Part shown: one piece after another, positions 24,374 through 32,595 of the stretch
How positions within the stretch are numbered: position 1 is the stretch's first letter
Layout: each line of letters begins with the position of its first letter
Assembly: GCA_934293005.1 (NCBI GenBank)
Contig: CAKQYA010000025.1
Span: 1 to 37,249, forward strand
Direction of reading: 5' to 3'
Source: an uncultured Bacteroidaceae bacterium
GTDB taxonomy: Bacteria > Bacteroidota > Bacteroidia > Bacteroidales > Bacteroidaceae
Length of the DNA stretch: 37,249 bases
Translations under genes and position numbers: made by a program
Notes under the pieces: model-generated
Seen by the model: the letters and a program-made list of their open reading frames with translations, nothing else
What the model was told of the DNA's origin: nothing
The model's database searches: none

Positions 24374-25165
24374 TCATTTAAACAAGTCGAACGATGGATC
24401 ATCACCGAATGGGATGAAATGGAATGTGTGTCCGGTGAGGGCATAGACTATCATCAATGCGCTGACAACCATCACCACTATGCCGATGACACGGTTTATC
24501 CACCACAACACTATGGGATTGAATTTTGCCCTTACCTTGTCTACAAGCCATGTCAGTCCAAACCACCATGCGAGAGCACCGGCCACTATCGACAGGTATC
24601 CCATGGACTGCACAAACCAGTTGCCTGCCAGAATGAAGGTGAACTGTCCGAACAGGGCTACAAAGAGCAATATGATGAGAGGGTTGGACACGGTTATGGC
24701 AAAGCCTGTGATGACAAAGCCTGTGAGCTTGTTTTTAGTTTCCATGGGGGCCTCTTGGTCAATGACTCTCTGTCTTGGCTTGCTTTTGAAGGTGTAGACG
24801 CCGAAGGCGAAGAGGAGTGCGCTTCCTATCACTTTTATCCATAACGCGATGATGGGGTCTTCAATGATGTCAACCACGAGAAACATGAAGTAACCAGTGA
24901 TGACGGCGTAAATGATGTCGCTTATGCTTGCTCCCACGCCAGTGGCGAAGCCTTCCCAGCGTCCTTTGTTGAGAGTGCGCTGTATGGTCAATATGCCTAC
25001 AGGCCCCATAGGGGCTGATGCCAACACACCAATGAGGAATCCTTTGATTATTTCTTCAAAGAGTCCGACGTTCTGCATCCATTCCTGAAAATTAGGTACA
25101 GGCAGTTGTGTCATGGTGTTTATTTCCGACAATGATTGTATATGAGATAGTGCTTGTAATATCAT
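24374..25165 (-). CDS. LysE-family transporter
   Basis: This protein of up to 263 residues has about six transmembrane segments. The motif GFLIGVLASAPMGPVGILTIQRTL near the N-terminus and TGFAITVSNPLIILLFVALFG in the middle are typical of the LysE/RhtB exporter superfamily, which moves amino acids or similar small molecules out of the cell. The substrate is unknown. The family start fits better at the internal Met (MTQLPVPN, 25114), which would give 246 residues; the ATG at 25165 is the longest option. A TAACTTTG box at 25231-25238 fits either start. Confidence 0.87.
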   Translation of the reverse strand: MILQALSHIQSLSEINTMTQLPVPNFQEWMQNVGLFEEIIKGFLIGVLASAPMGPVGILTIQRTLNKGRWEGFATGVGASISDIIYAVITGYFMFLVVDIIEDPIIALWIKVIGSALLFAFGVYTFKSKPRQRVIDQEAPMETKNKLTGFVITGFAITVSNPLIILLFVALFGQFTFILAGNWFVQSMGYLSIVAGALAWWFGLTWLVDKVRAKFNPIVLWWINRVIGIVVMVVSALMIVYALTGHTFHFIPFGDDPSFDLFK

Positions 25166-25230
25166 TTTATTAGCCTATGTGTGTAATTATAAATCTTATG
25201 TGTGTTGATGCTTATGCTTCATAGAAAGTG

Positions 25231-25238
25231 CAAAGTTA
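25231..25238 (-). promoter_or_regulatory. possible -7 box for the LysE-type gene
   Basis: On the minus strand this is TAACTTTG, a good match to the Bacteroidota -7 consensus, 66 bp from the first possible start. No clear -33 box is present. Confidence 0.5.
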
Positions 25239-25342
25239 CGATTTTTTTGAGACAACCTTGCCTTTGGCGACCTATAAAAGTGGTTAGGCCCCTCAATTAC
25301 TTTCCATGACTATGAAAAAGTGCGGTTTTTGTCGTGCTCATA

Positions 25343-25372
25343 TTTGTATTAACCAAACTTTTTGTATATTTG
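25343..25372 (+). promoter_or_regulatory. promoter of the ROK kinase gene
   Basis: TTTG (25343-25346), 18 bp, then TATATTTG (25365-25372) closely fits the Bacteroidota -33/-7 pattern. The start codon follows 33 bp later. Confidence 0.65.
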
Positions 25373-25405
25373 TCGGGTAATTGATAAATAAAATGTTTAA
25401 TACTT

Positions 25406-26380
25406 ATGGAACAACAGAAACCTTATGTAATAGGTGTCGACCTTGGCGGCACCAATACAGTATTCGGAATAGTAGATGCTCGTGGACAAATAGTGGCTGA
25501 AAATTCAGTGAAGACTCAGGCTTACCGCACCGCTCACGATTTTTTTGATGCATGCATGGTGTGTCTTAATCCGCTGATCCAACAAGTTGGCGGACTTGAC
25601 AACATCGCAGGCATGGGCATCGGAGCGCCTAATGCCAACTATTACTCTGGTTGCATTGAAATGGCTGCTAACATATGTTGGGCCCACTGCGTCAATGTGC
25701 CTCTTGCCAAGATGTTTTCGGATGCGCTTGGAGGTTTGCCTGTGCGAATAACGAATGACGCAAATGCGGCTGCCATGGGCGAGATGGCTTACGGCGCGGC
25801 TCGTGGCATGAAAAATTTCATTGTCATCACTCTTGGCACAGGTGTGGGATCGGGCATTGTGATAAATGGACAGGTGGTGTACGGTCATGATGGCTTTGCT
25901 GGCGAACTGGGGCATGTCACGATGGTGCGTGGAAGCCAGGGGCGCCAATGTGGTTGCGGGCGTACAGGTTGTCTGGAAGCCTATTGTTCTGCCACAGGTG
26001 TGGCGCGCACTGCGAGAGAGATTCTTTCCACTACAGATCGTCCGTCACTTCTTCGCAACAAGCCTGCAGAGCAGATAGAGTCGCTTGATGTGTCTATTGC
26101 TGCAAGCAAGGGTGATGAGGTCGCTAATGAGATTTTTCAGTTTACAGGTAAAATGTTGGGTGAAGCATGTGCTGATTTTGCGGCATTCTCTTCTCCTGAG
26201 GCATTCATTTTCTTTGGTGGACTTTGCAAGGCTGGAGATCTCATTATGAAGCCTATTGAGGAATCGTACAATAAGAGTGTGATGCCAGTGTTCAGAGGCA
26301 AGGCTAAATTTTTGGTGAGCAGTCTCATGAATGCTAATGCAGCTGTGCTCGGAGCTTCGGCATTAGGATGGGGAGAATAG
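25406..26380 (+). CDS. ROK family sugar kinase (glucokinase-like)
   Basis: This 324-residue cytoplasmic kinase has the phosphate-binding DLGGTNT (12-18), the catalytic Asp in NDANAAAMGE (D118), ITLGTGVGSG (141-150), GELGH (166-170) and the ROK zinc cluster CGCGRTGCLE (C182, C184, C189). It lacks the helix-turn-helix of ROK repressors, so it is an enzyme that phosphorylates glucose or a related hexose. Known Bacteroidota glucokinases have this architecture. It stands alone on the plus strand with its own promoter and faces glmM across a 294-bp gap with three hairpins. Confidence 0.9.
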   Translation: MEQQKPYVIGVDLGGTNTVFGIVDARGQIVAENSVKTQAYRTAHDFFDACMVCLNPLIQQVGGLDNIAGMGIGAPNANYYSGCIEMAANICWAHCVNVPLAKMFSDALGGLPVRITNDANAAAMGEMAYGAARGMKNFIVITLGTGVGSGIVINGQVVYGHDGFAGELGHVTMVRGSQGRQCGCGRTGCLEAYCSATGVARTAREILSTTDRPSLLRNKPAEQIESLDVSIAASKGDEVANEIFQFTGKMLGEACADFAAFSSPEAFIFFGGLCKAGDLIMKPIEESYNKSVMPVFRGKAKFLVSSLMNANAAVLGASALGWGE

Positions 26381-26385
26381 AATGA

Positions 26386-26430
26386 TGCAGATATGCTTGG
26401 CGTATCTGCAATTACCTTCTTATAAGAAGG
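26386..26430 (+). terminator. paired hairpins after the ROK kinase gene
   Basis: TGCAGATATGC and GCGTATCTGCA (26386-26396, 26400-26410) form an 11-bp stem with one T-G pair and a 3-nt loop. Four bases later comes the perfect 16-bp palindrome CCTTCTTATAAGAAGG (26415-26430), followed by CTTTC. They probably end the kinase transcript. Confidence 0.55.
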
Positions 26431-26488
26431 CTTTCATGCAGTATCTGCTGCGTGAGGCTATTATGTGACCTATTTGGGTTGAAACATG

Positions 26489-26526
26489 CGAAGAGCGGTG
26501 GAAATGTCATATTCCGCCGCTCTTCG
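26489..26526. terminator. GC-rich 15-bp stem-loop
   Basis: CGAAGAGCGGTGGAA and TTCCGCCGCTCTTCG pair at 14 of 15 positions around an 8-nt loop, in the gap between the convergent ROK kinase and glmM. It is likely a terminator for one or both directions. Confidence 0.5.
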
Positions 26527-26674
26527 TCCTGTTATTTTAGCTTTATCCCCAATGATTCATGTAATTGTATTATTACCTGATGTTCTTATCCGATATGTTG
26601 ATATGGATAATTCAAAATCGGTCATTTTACTTTTCATGAGTGCTGGTTGTATGGCAATTGGGTGTGTTGGCTTA

Positions 26675-28084
26675 TCACTTCATGGAATAGACCACGTCCA
26701 TGATCTTTTTCCCAATCTCGTCGGCATCTTCCATTGTCGCAGCCTCTGAGTATACACGGATGATAGGTTCTGTGTTTGACTTGCGCAGATGCACCCATTT
26801 GTCAGGGAAGTCAATCTTCACGCCGTCGATGTCATTCACTTCCACGCCAGCCTCATTGCTATACATATCTTTTACTTTGGCGAGTATTGCGTCCACGTCA
26901 GTGCTTGCATCGAGGTCGATGCGGTTCTTGGCAATAGCATAGCTTGGGTAAGTGGCTCTCAAAGCACTGACAGTGAGGTTTGGATTGTTTTTCCTTTCAT
27001 GTGCCAAATGACTCAGGAACAAGGCTATGCCAACCAATGCGTCACGTCCATAATGTGCTGCAGGATAGATGACACCGCCATTGCCCTCACCACCGATGAC
27101 AGTAGCTGTCTCCTTCATCTTTGTCACTACATTCACCTCGCCCACAGCTGAAGCGTAGTATTCCATTCCATATTTGTGCGTGACATCACGCAAAGCTCTT
27201 GTAGACGAGAGATTGCTGACGGTGTTGCCTGGTGTGTGGCGCAGAATGTAATCTGCTACAGTCACGAGTGTATATTCTTCGCCATACATTCTACCGTCTT
27301 CGCAGATGAAGGCGAGGCGGTCCACATCGGGGTCAACAACAAATCCCACATCAATGCCACCATTAGACATGAGTGACATGATGTCGCCAAGGTTCTTTTC
27401 CAATGGCTCCGGGTTGTGCTGGAAGTCGCCTGTCGGTTCTCCATATAGAGATGTCACATCGTCTACTCCAAGAGCTTTGAAGAGTTTGGGCAGAATGATT
27501 CCGCCTACAGAGTTGATGCTGTCGAATGCTACTTTGAAATGCTGATTCTTTATAGCGTCCACATCTACGAGGTCGAGTCCGAGCACCATGTCTATATGCT
27601 TTTGGTCATATGTGTTGTTTTCTGAGTATTTGCCAATATGGTCCACGTCGGCATAGCTGAAATCTTCCGCATCAGCGATTCTCAGCACCTCATTGCCTTC
27701 TGCAGCATTAAGAAACTCGCCTTTTTCATTAAGAAGCTTAAGTGCGTTCCAATGGCGTGGGTTGTGGCTGGCTGTGATTATGATTCCGCCGCACGCGCCT
27801 TCCATTGTCACAGCTATCTCTGTGGTTGGTGTTGAGGCAAGGCCGATGTTAACAACGTCAAAGCCCATGCCCATCAATGTGCCGCACACCACGTTCTTTA
27901 CCATTTCGCCAGAGATGCGCGCATCGCGGCCCACAACAATCTTGTTGCTCTCTACCTTTGTGTTGCGTCGTATGAGTGTGGCATAAGCGCTGGTGAACTT
28001 TACTATGTCGAGAGGGTTGAGTCCCTCGCCTGCCCGGCCGCCGATGGTTCCGCGGATGCCAGATATAGATTTTATTAAGCTCAT
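26675..28084 (-). CDS. glmM: phosphoglucosamine mutase or related phosphohexomutase
   Basis: This 469-residue alpha-D-phosphohexomutase has the phosphoserine loop TASHNP (104-109, S106), the metal loop DPDVDR, the sugar-specificity loop GGEGNGG and the phosphate-binding RKSNTEPIIRVYSEA. GlmM interconverts glucosamine-6-P and glucosamine-1-P for peptidoglycan and lipid A synthesis. The GEGNGG loop and ISGIRGTIGG start fit GlmM-like enzymes of this phylum, though phosphomannomutase activity is hard to exclude. It is the last gene of a minus-strand run with the DUF4827 lipoprotein (24-bp gap), flotillin and NfeD. Confidence 0.88.
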   Translation of the reverse strand: MSLIKSISGIRGTIGGRAGEGLNPLDIVKFTSAYATLIRRNTKVESNKIVVGRDARISGEMVKNVVCGTLMGMGFDVVNIGLASTPTTEIAVTMEGACGGIIITASHNPRHWNALKLLNEKGEFLNAAEGNEVLRIADAEDFSYADVDHIGKYSENNTYDQKHIDMVLGLDLVDVDAIKNQHFKVAFDSINSVGGIILPKLFKALGVDDVTSLYGEPTGDFQHNPEPLEKNLGDIMSLMSNGGIDVGFVVDPDVDRLAFICEDGRMYGEEYTLVTVADYILRHTPGNTVSNLSSTRALRDVTHKYGMEYYASAVGEVNVVTKMKETATVIGGEGNGGVIYPAAHYGRDALVGIALFLSHLAHERKNNPNLTVSALRATYPSYAIAKNRIDLDASTDVDAILAKVKDMYSNEAGVEVNDIDGVKIDFPDKWVHLRKSNTEPIIRVYSEAATMEDADEIGKKIMDVVYSMK

Positions 28085-28108
28085 TGTGTAGTTGTTTTTA
28101 AGTTGTTT

Positions 28109-28780
28109 TCAATAGTTTGGAGGCATTTGGTATGTTATCTCGTAATAGTGCGGGAGAACATATCCTGAAGCATTGCTTGTGCCGGAAGAGTGTGGCACGA
28201 TGATTCTCACTTTAGCTTCTCGCCCTCTAACCTTTGTCAGCCTGATGAAGTTTAGGGGCTTCAGCCATCCCTTTGGCACGGACGAACCGTATGTCTTGTA
28301 CATGATTCCTTCTGTGAATGAGGCTGTGTAGCTGCGGCTGTAATGAGAATAAGTGCATATCATCTTGTCAAAGATGCTTGGTGTGTAGATGTTGCTGTAG
28401 GTAGTGTCAGCACTTTCAATGTCATATTCAAGAAATTTGCAGAGCAGTGGTCGTGTCACGGTCGAGTCGGCTGTCTTCTTTGACATCTCCACCATGGTCG
28501 CTCCTTCTCCTTTGCGTACTATCTGCATGTAGATTCCGTCTTCGTTGAATCGCACGAACTGGTTTTTTGCTGTGTCGGTGATGCTGTCCTGTGCATAAAA
28601 CTGTGCTTCGGATATCTCGTTGATTTTGCCAACAAATGGATTGTCTTCGAGAAATCTTTTAATAGCTTTCTTTTCTTTCTCTTTTTGGTCTGCGTAGGTC
28701 TCGTCATCGTTGCAGCCTGTGGTAATCATTGAAATGCTCACGGCAAAAGCCGTGAGCATTAAGTAGAATAGTTTCTTCAC
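28109..28780 (-). CDS. DUF4827-type lipoprotein
   Basis: This 223-residue protein has a lipoprotein signal (ISMITTGC, Cys23) and a charged linker, then a domain I recognise as DUF4827-like (KKAIKRFLEDNPFVGKINEISEAQFYAQDS, ending YVLPHYYEITYQM). The layout resembles FKBP-like envelope lipoproteins of Bacteroidota, but no isomerase residues can be assigned. It lies 24 bp before glmM and 27 bp after the flotillin gene, so it is probably in one operon. A perfect 11-bp hairpin with a 4-nt loop sits inside its signal-peptide codons. Confidence 0.75.
   Translation of the reverse strand: MKKLFYLMLTAFAVSISMITTGCNDDETYADQKEKEKKAIKRFLEDNPFVGKINEISEAQFYAQDSITDTAKNQFVRFNEDGIYMQIVRKGEGATMVEMSKKTADSTVTRPLLCKFLEYDIESADTTYSNIYTPSIFDKMICTYSHYSRSYTASFTEGIMYKTYGSSVPKGWLKPLNFIRLTKVRGREAKVRIIVPHSSGTSNASGYVLPHYYEITYQMPPNY
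28734..28759 (-). other. perfect 11-bp hairpin inside the start of a coding region
   Basis: ATGCTCACGGC (28734-28744) and GCCGTGAGCAT (28749-28759) are perfect reverse complements around AAAA. The structure begins about 21 nt after the start codon of the DUF4827-type gene, within reach of an initiating ribosome. Confidence 0.6.
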
Positions 28781-28807
28781 TGTGAGTTTTGTATGTTCAA
28801 AATTATG

Positions 28808-30196
28808 TTATTCTTCAGAAGTGTTATCTTTTTCATCTGCGTCAGGCTCTATTTCCTCTTCTTTCTTCTTGGCAAGATATTCAGGAAGTGCCAAGCCTGC
28901 CTGGTCAAAGAGTTCGTGGAGTGGGGGAACACTCTTCATGAGTCCGCTGATGAAGTTGGCTGTGCTGCCTTTGCCGTCAGCCGAGTTGCCTGAGTCCCAC
29001 ACTGTGACATGATCGATGTTGATGCCCTTCACAGCCTCTACCTGTGTCTTCACCAAGTCGGGGAGTTTCTCAAGGAGAAGCAGCATGTATGCTTTGTTGG
29101 CATCGCCTCCTGCTGCTTGCACCATCTTGTCGTATCCTTGTGCCTGACGGTTAAGTATCTCGAAGAGACCGCGTGCTTCTGCTTCCATCTTTGCGTATGC
29201 TGCATCAGCTTCACCCTTTGCATTGACGCGAACGGTTTCAGCCTCAGCTTCGGCCTCTATGATTTTTCTCTTTTTCTCAATCTCTTGGCTTACAAGCACG
29301 TTGGCGCTCTGTGTGGCACGCTCTCGGCTTGCACGTGCCTCCTCAGCTTTTTGTTCTGCTGAATAGGCTTCTTCAAGTGCTTTTGCTGTTGCAACCTTTT
29401 CTGCTGCTATGGCTTTGCGCTGTGCTTCAGCCTCGCGCTCACGGCGTTCAGCGTCGGAATTGGCTATCTGCACTTTGGCTTCGTTCTCGCCCTGTACGGC
29501 TTGAGCGTTGGCTTCAGCTGTGCGGATGCGTGTCTCCCTGTTTGCGTCTGCCTTGCCTATCTCGCCTAATTTCTCTTGTTCTGCCACACGCACCTTCGCC
29601 TCATTGATGGCTTTTGCTGCGGCTTCCTGACCAAGTGCTTCGATATATCCGCTTTCATCATTGATGTCTGTTACGTTGACGTTGATGAGGCGTAGACCAA
29701 TCTTTTTCAGTTCAACTTCCACATTGCTGGATATGGCCTCAAGAAATTTGTCACGGTCGCTGTTGAGTTCTTCGATGCTCATGGTGGCTATGACCAAACG
29801 TAGCTGGCCGAAGAGTATGTCTCGTGCGAGTTCTTGTATTTGGGCAGGTGACAGCCCGAGCAGGCGTTCTGCTGCTGCAGTCATACTTTCTGCATCGGTT
29901 GATATGCCAACGGTAAATCGGCAAGGTACGTCAACGCGTATGTTTTGGCGTGAAAGCGCATTGGTCAGATTGGCATCAATGCTTATAGGAGTCAAACTGA
30001 GATATGCGTAGTCTTGTATGATTGGCCACACAAAAGTTCCGCCTCCATGTACACATTTGGCTGAGCCGCGGTTGCCTGTGGTTCCATACACTACAAGAAT
30101 CTTGTCAGAAGGGCATCTTCTGTATCGGTTGATGATTGACATGAGCAGCACAGCTGCCACAAGTACTACAATGACAATGAGAATCAGTGGATTCAT
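28808..30196 (-). CDS. flotillin-like SPFH/Band 7 protein
   Basis: This 462-residue protein has one N-terminal membrane segment (about 4-24), then an SPFH domain (about 30-190, KILVVYGTTG, GLRLINVNVTDINDE), then a long Ala/Glu-rich coiled coil (about 195-370, repeated EAxA and KA patterns). A short C-terminal domain ends in an acidic tail. Flotillins assemble as oligomers on membrane microdomains and organise other membrane proteins. The YqiK/FloT type is usually encoded next to an NfeD-like protein, as here (196-residue protein directly upstream, 122-bp gap). Confidence 0.9.
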   Translation of the reverse strand: MNPLILIVIVVLVAAVLLMSIINRYRRCPSDKILVVYGTTGNRGSAKCVHGGGTFVWPIIQDYAYLSLTPISIDANLTNALSRQNIRVDVPCRFTVGISTDAESMTAAAERLLGLSPAQIQELARDILFGQLRLVIATMSIEELNSDRDKFLEAISSNVEVELKKIGLRLINVNVTDINDESGYIEALGQEAAAKAINEAKVRVAEQEKLGEIGKADANRETRIRTAEANAQAVQGENEAKVQIANSDAERREREAEAQRKAIAAEKVATAKALEEAYSAEQKAEEARASRERATQSANVLVSQEIEKKRKIIEAEAEAETVRVNAKGEADAAYAKMEAEARGLFEILNRQAQGYDKMVQAAGGDANKAYMLLLLEKLPDLVKTQVEAVKGINIDHVTVWDSGNSADGKGSTANFISGLMKSVPPLHELFDQAGLALPEYLAKKKEEEIEPDADEKDNTSEE

Positions 30197-30318
30197 TTCT
30201 TCGTGGTTTGTTAGTTTATATTAAGTTCATGTATAGGTCTTTTGTCTTGGCGGATGTGCTTGGCAGAAGTTTGATGAAATGAAAGCTTGTGTGGCGCACT
30301 TCCTGAATGGTGGAGCAT

Positions 30319-30909
30319 CTATTGAATGCTGATGCTGCTCACCAATACTGTGTGATTGTCGAGAACCTCCGTGATGCGCACTTTGCTATTGCTGGCAATG
30401 TCGTTGCCGTCGTTGGTCATGGCATCTATCTCAAGTATGGAGCCATTGATGCTTACCTGTACTTTTCCGACACCTCTTCTTTGGGCTGGTATGCGTAAAT
30501 ACACAGATGTCGTTTTACCGATGCAGTCGGCTATTTCAAATGCTCCATTGTGCTCCAGTTTCTTTGTTTGTTTCTTGATGATGAAAAACATGTAAACGAA
30601 ACAACATCCTATAAGCATGGAAACTATCATGAGGACGTATTGATTGGGTATGAGGCTGTGGAGGCATATCCCAGCCCATCCTGCGCCACAGAAGAAATTG
30701 ACGAGGTTTCTTGCGCTGAACAATGAAAGGCCGTCGCCTAAGTCCATGGTGCCAGTTCCATCAAAATCAACATCAATGTCCGAACTGTCCATTCCGATGA
30801 ATGTCAGCGCTGTCTGAACGACAAAAAACATAGAGCTGACAACTGCGCATCCCCAATATACGCGCATCCATATGTCGAGGTCGGAATACATGTTAAGTAT
30901 CTCTTCCAT
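30319..30909 (-). CDS. NfeD-like membrane protein, flotillin partner
   Basis: This 196-residue protein has transmembrane segments at about 18-38 and a hydrophobic pair at about 68-110, then a soluble C-terminal domain (about 120-196, GAFEIADCIGKTTSVYLRIPAQRRGVGKVQVSINGS, ending RITEVLDNHTVLVSSI) with the OB-fold pattern of NfeD proteins. It lacks a serine-protease domain, so it is a short NfeD. Such proteins pair with flotillins, and the flotillin gene follows on the same strand. A TTGG-N19-TACATTTG promoter lies just upstream. Confidence 0.82.
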   Translation of the reverse strand: MEEILNMYSDLDIWMRVYWGCAVVSSMFFVVQTALTFIGMDSSDIDVDFDGTGTMDLGDGLSLFSARNLVNFFCGAGWAGICLHSLIPNQYVLMIVSMLIGCCFVYMFFIIKKQTKKLEHNGAFEIADCIGKTTSVYLRIPAQRRGVGKVQVSINGSILEIDAMTNDGNDIASNSKVRITEVLDNHTVLVSSISIQ

Positions 30910-30938
30910 AGTGTGGCAATTTATAATTTAATTTGCCA

Positions 30939-30969
30939 CAAATGTACATCATTTATTTATCACAGCCAA
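30939..30969 (-). promoter_or_regulatory. promoter of the NfeD/flotillin/DUF4827/glmM run
   Basis: On the minus strand TTGG (30966-30969), a 19-bp spacer and TACATTTG (30939-30946) fit the Bacteroidota -33/-7 pattern. It lies about 30 bp from the NfeD start and back to back with the plus-strand box at 31021. Confidence 0.6.
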
Positions 30970-31020
30970 GAGAAACGCATTTAAATTACTTGTCATGATA
31001 AATATTTCATGAATTTTCAC

Positions 31021-31028
31021 TAATTTTG
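31021..31028 (+). promoter_or_regulatory. possible -7 box for the DUF1846 gene
   Basis: TAATTTTG matches TAnnTTTG, 36 bp before the DUF1846 start codon and divergent from the NfeD promoter. Confidence 0.5.
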
Positions 31029-31063
31029 CCGCCGTTTAGAAAAAGCATAAAAACTTACATAAT

Positions 31064-32533
31064 ATGAAAATAGGATTTGACAACGACAAATACCTCAAAA
31101 TTCAGTCTGAGCACATCAGACAGAGGATTGCACAGTTTGACGACAAACTCTATCTTGAGCTTGGTGGAAAACTATTTGATGACCATCACGCATCACGTGT
31201 GCTGCCAGGTTTTCAGCCCGACAGCAAGTTGCGTATGTTCCAGAAACTCAGTGACAGCATAGAGATTGTGCTGGCCATCAGCGCTGAGGACATTGAGAAG
31301 AATAAGGTTAGAGCTGACCTTGGAATCACTTATGACGAGGATTTGCTCCGCTTGCGTGATGAATTCATGAACCGTGGCTTCATGGTCGGTTCAGTGGTCG
31401 TGACATGCTACAACGGACAGCGTTCGGCTGATGCGTTCCGCCAGCGTCTTGAGCGTCTTGGCATCAAATCTTATTGCCATTACCTTATAGATGGATACCC
31501 GCATAATGTTGACCACATAGCTTCTCCTGATGGTTTCGGACGCAACGACTACGTGGAGACGTCGCGCCCTCTCGTTATAGTCACTGCTCCTGGTCCTGGC
31601 AGCGGGAAAATGGCTGTTTGTCTAAGCCAATTATATAATGAGAACCAGCGTGGCGTGCGTGCAGGTTATGCAAAGTTTGAGACCTTCCCAGTGTGGAACC
31701 TGCCCCTGAAGCACCCCGTCAATATCGCTTATGAAGCTGCGACTGCCGATCTTAATGATGTCAACATGATTGACCCGTTCCATTTCGATGCTTATGGCAA
31801 GGTGGCTATCAACTACAACCGTGACATTGAGATATTTCCTGTGCTCAATGCGCTTTTTGAAAGCATCTATGGCGAGAATCCGTACAAATCACCAACTGAC
31901 ATGGGCGTCAACATGGTCGGATTCTGTATCTCTGACGATGAGGTGTGTTGCCAGGCTTCAAAGGATGAAATCATACGTCGTTACTACGCTGCCATGAACA
32001 AGCTTGCCGAAGGTGCGTGCAATGACAATGAGGTGAATAAGATAAAGCTGCTCTTCAATCAAGCTAAGATTACAACTGCCACCCGACGCACTACTGTGGC
32101 TGCTAATGACTACAAGAATGCAACTGGGCATACAGCTGCGGCTATCGAATTGGAGGATGGCACCATCATCACTGCCAAGTCGGGTTCATTGTTGGGATGC
32201 TCTGCCGCTCTGATTCTTAATGCCACAAAGCATCTGGCAGGTATCAGCCACGAGGTGAAACTCATACCTCAAAGCATGATTGAGCCTATCCAAAAAACTA
32301 AAATTGACTATCTCGGAGCTCACAACCCACGACTTCACACCGATGAGGTGCTTGTGGCTATTTCTGTGCTTTCTCAGCATGATGACAATTGCCGCCTGGC
32401 ATTGTCACAGTTGCCTAAGCTTAGAGGATGCCAAGTGCATAGCACGGTAATGCTGAGTGAAGTGGACCGCAAGATATTCAAGAAACTTGGCTGTGGTCTT
32501 ACTTGCGATCCTGTGAGGAAAACTAAAAGATAA
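31064..32533 (+). CDS. DUF1846 family protein
   Basis: This 489-residue cytoplasmic protein is of DUF1846 type, recognised from its start (MKIGFDNDKYLKIQSEHI, LYLELGGKLFDDHHASRVLPGF), its length and its overall layout. A P-loop-like stretch TAPGPGSGKMA (174-184) suggests nucleotide or phosphate binding. No enzymatic role is established to my knowledge. The downstream Gate-domain membrane protein begins about 60 bp later, so the two are probably cotranscribed. Confidence 0.88.
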   Translation: MKIGFDNDKYLKIQSEHIRQRIAQFDDKLYLELGGKLFDDHHASRVLPGFQPDSKLRMFQKLSDSIEIVLAISAEDIEKNKVRADLGITYDEDLLRLRDEFMNRGFMVGSVVVTCYNGQRSADAFRQRLERLGIKSYCHYLIDGYPHNVDHIASPDGFGRNDYVETSRPLVIVTAPGPGSGKMAVCLSQLYNENQRGVRAGYAKFETFPVWNLPLKHPVNIAYEAATADLNDVNMIDPFHFDAYGKVAINYNRDIEIFPVLNALFESIYGENPYKSPTDMGVNMVGFCISDDEVCCQASKDEIIRRYYAAMNKLAEGACNDNEVNKIKLLFNQAKITTATRRTTVAANDYKNATGHTAAAIELEDGTIITAKSGSLLGCSAALILNATKHLAGISHEVKLIPQSMIEPIQKTKIDYLGAHNPRLHTDEVLVAISVLSQHDDNCRLALSQLPKLRGCQVHSTVMLSEVDRKIFKKLGCGLTCDPVRKTKR

Positions 32534-32595
32534 CATGCTGGCTCTTGGCAGCCATGCCTGTGAATGGCTGCATCTGTTGGCTTGCAATAGATTTT

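Noticed and set aside
26616..26626. AATCGGTCATT, a partial match to the interspersed repeat
   Set aside because: Only 11 bases match and the conserved flanks are missing, so it may be chance.
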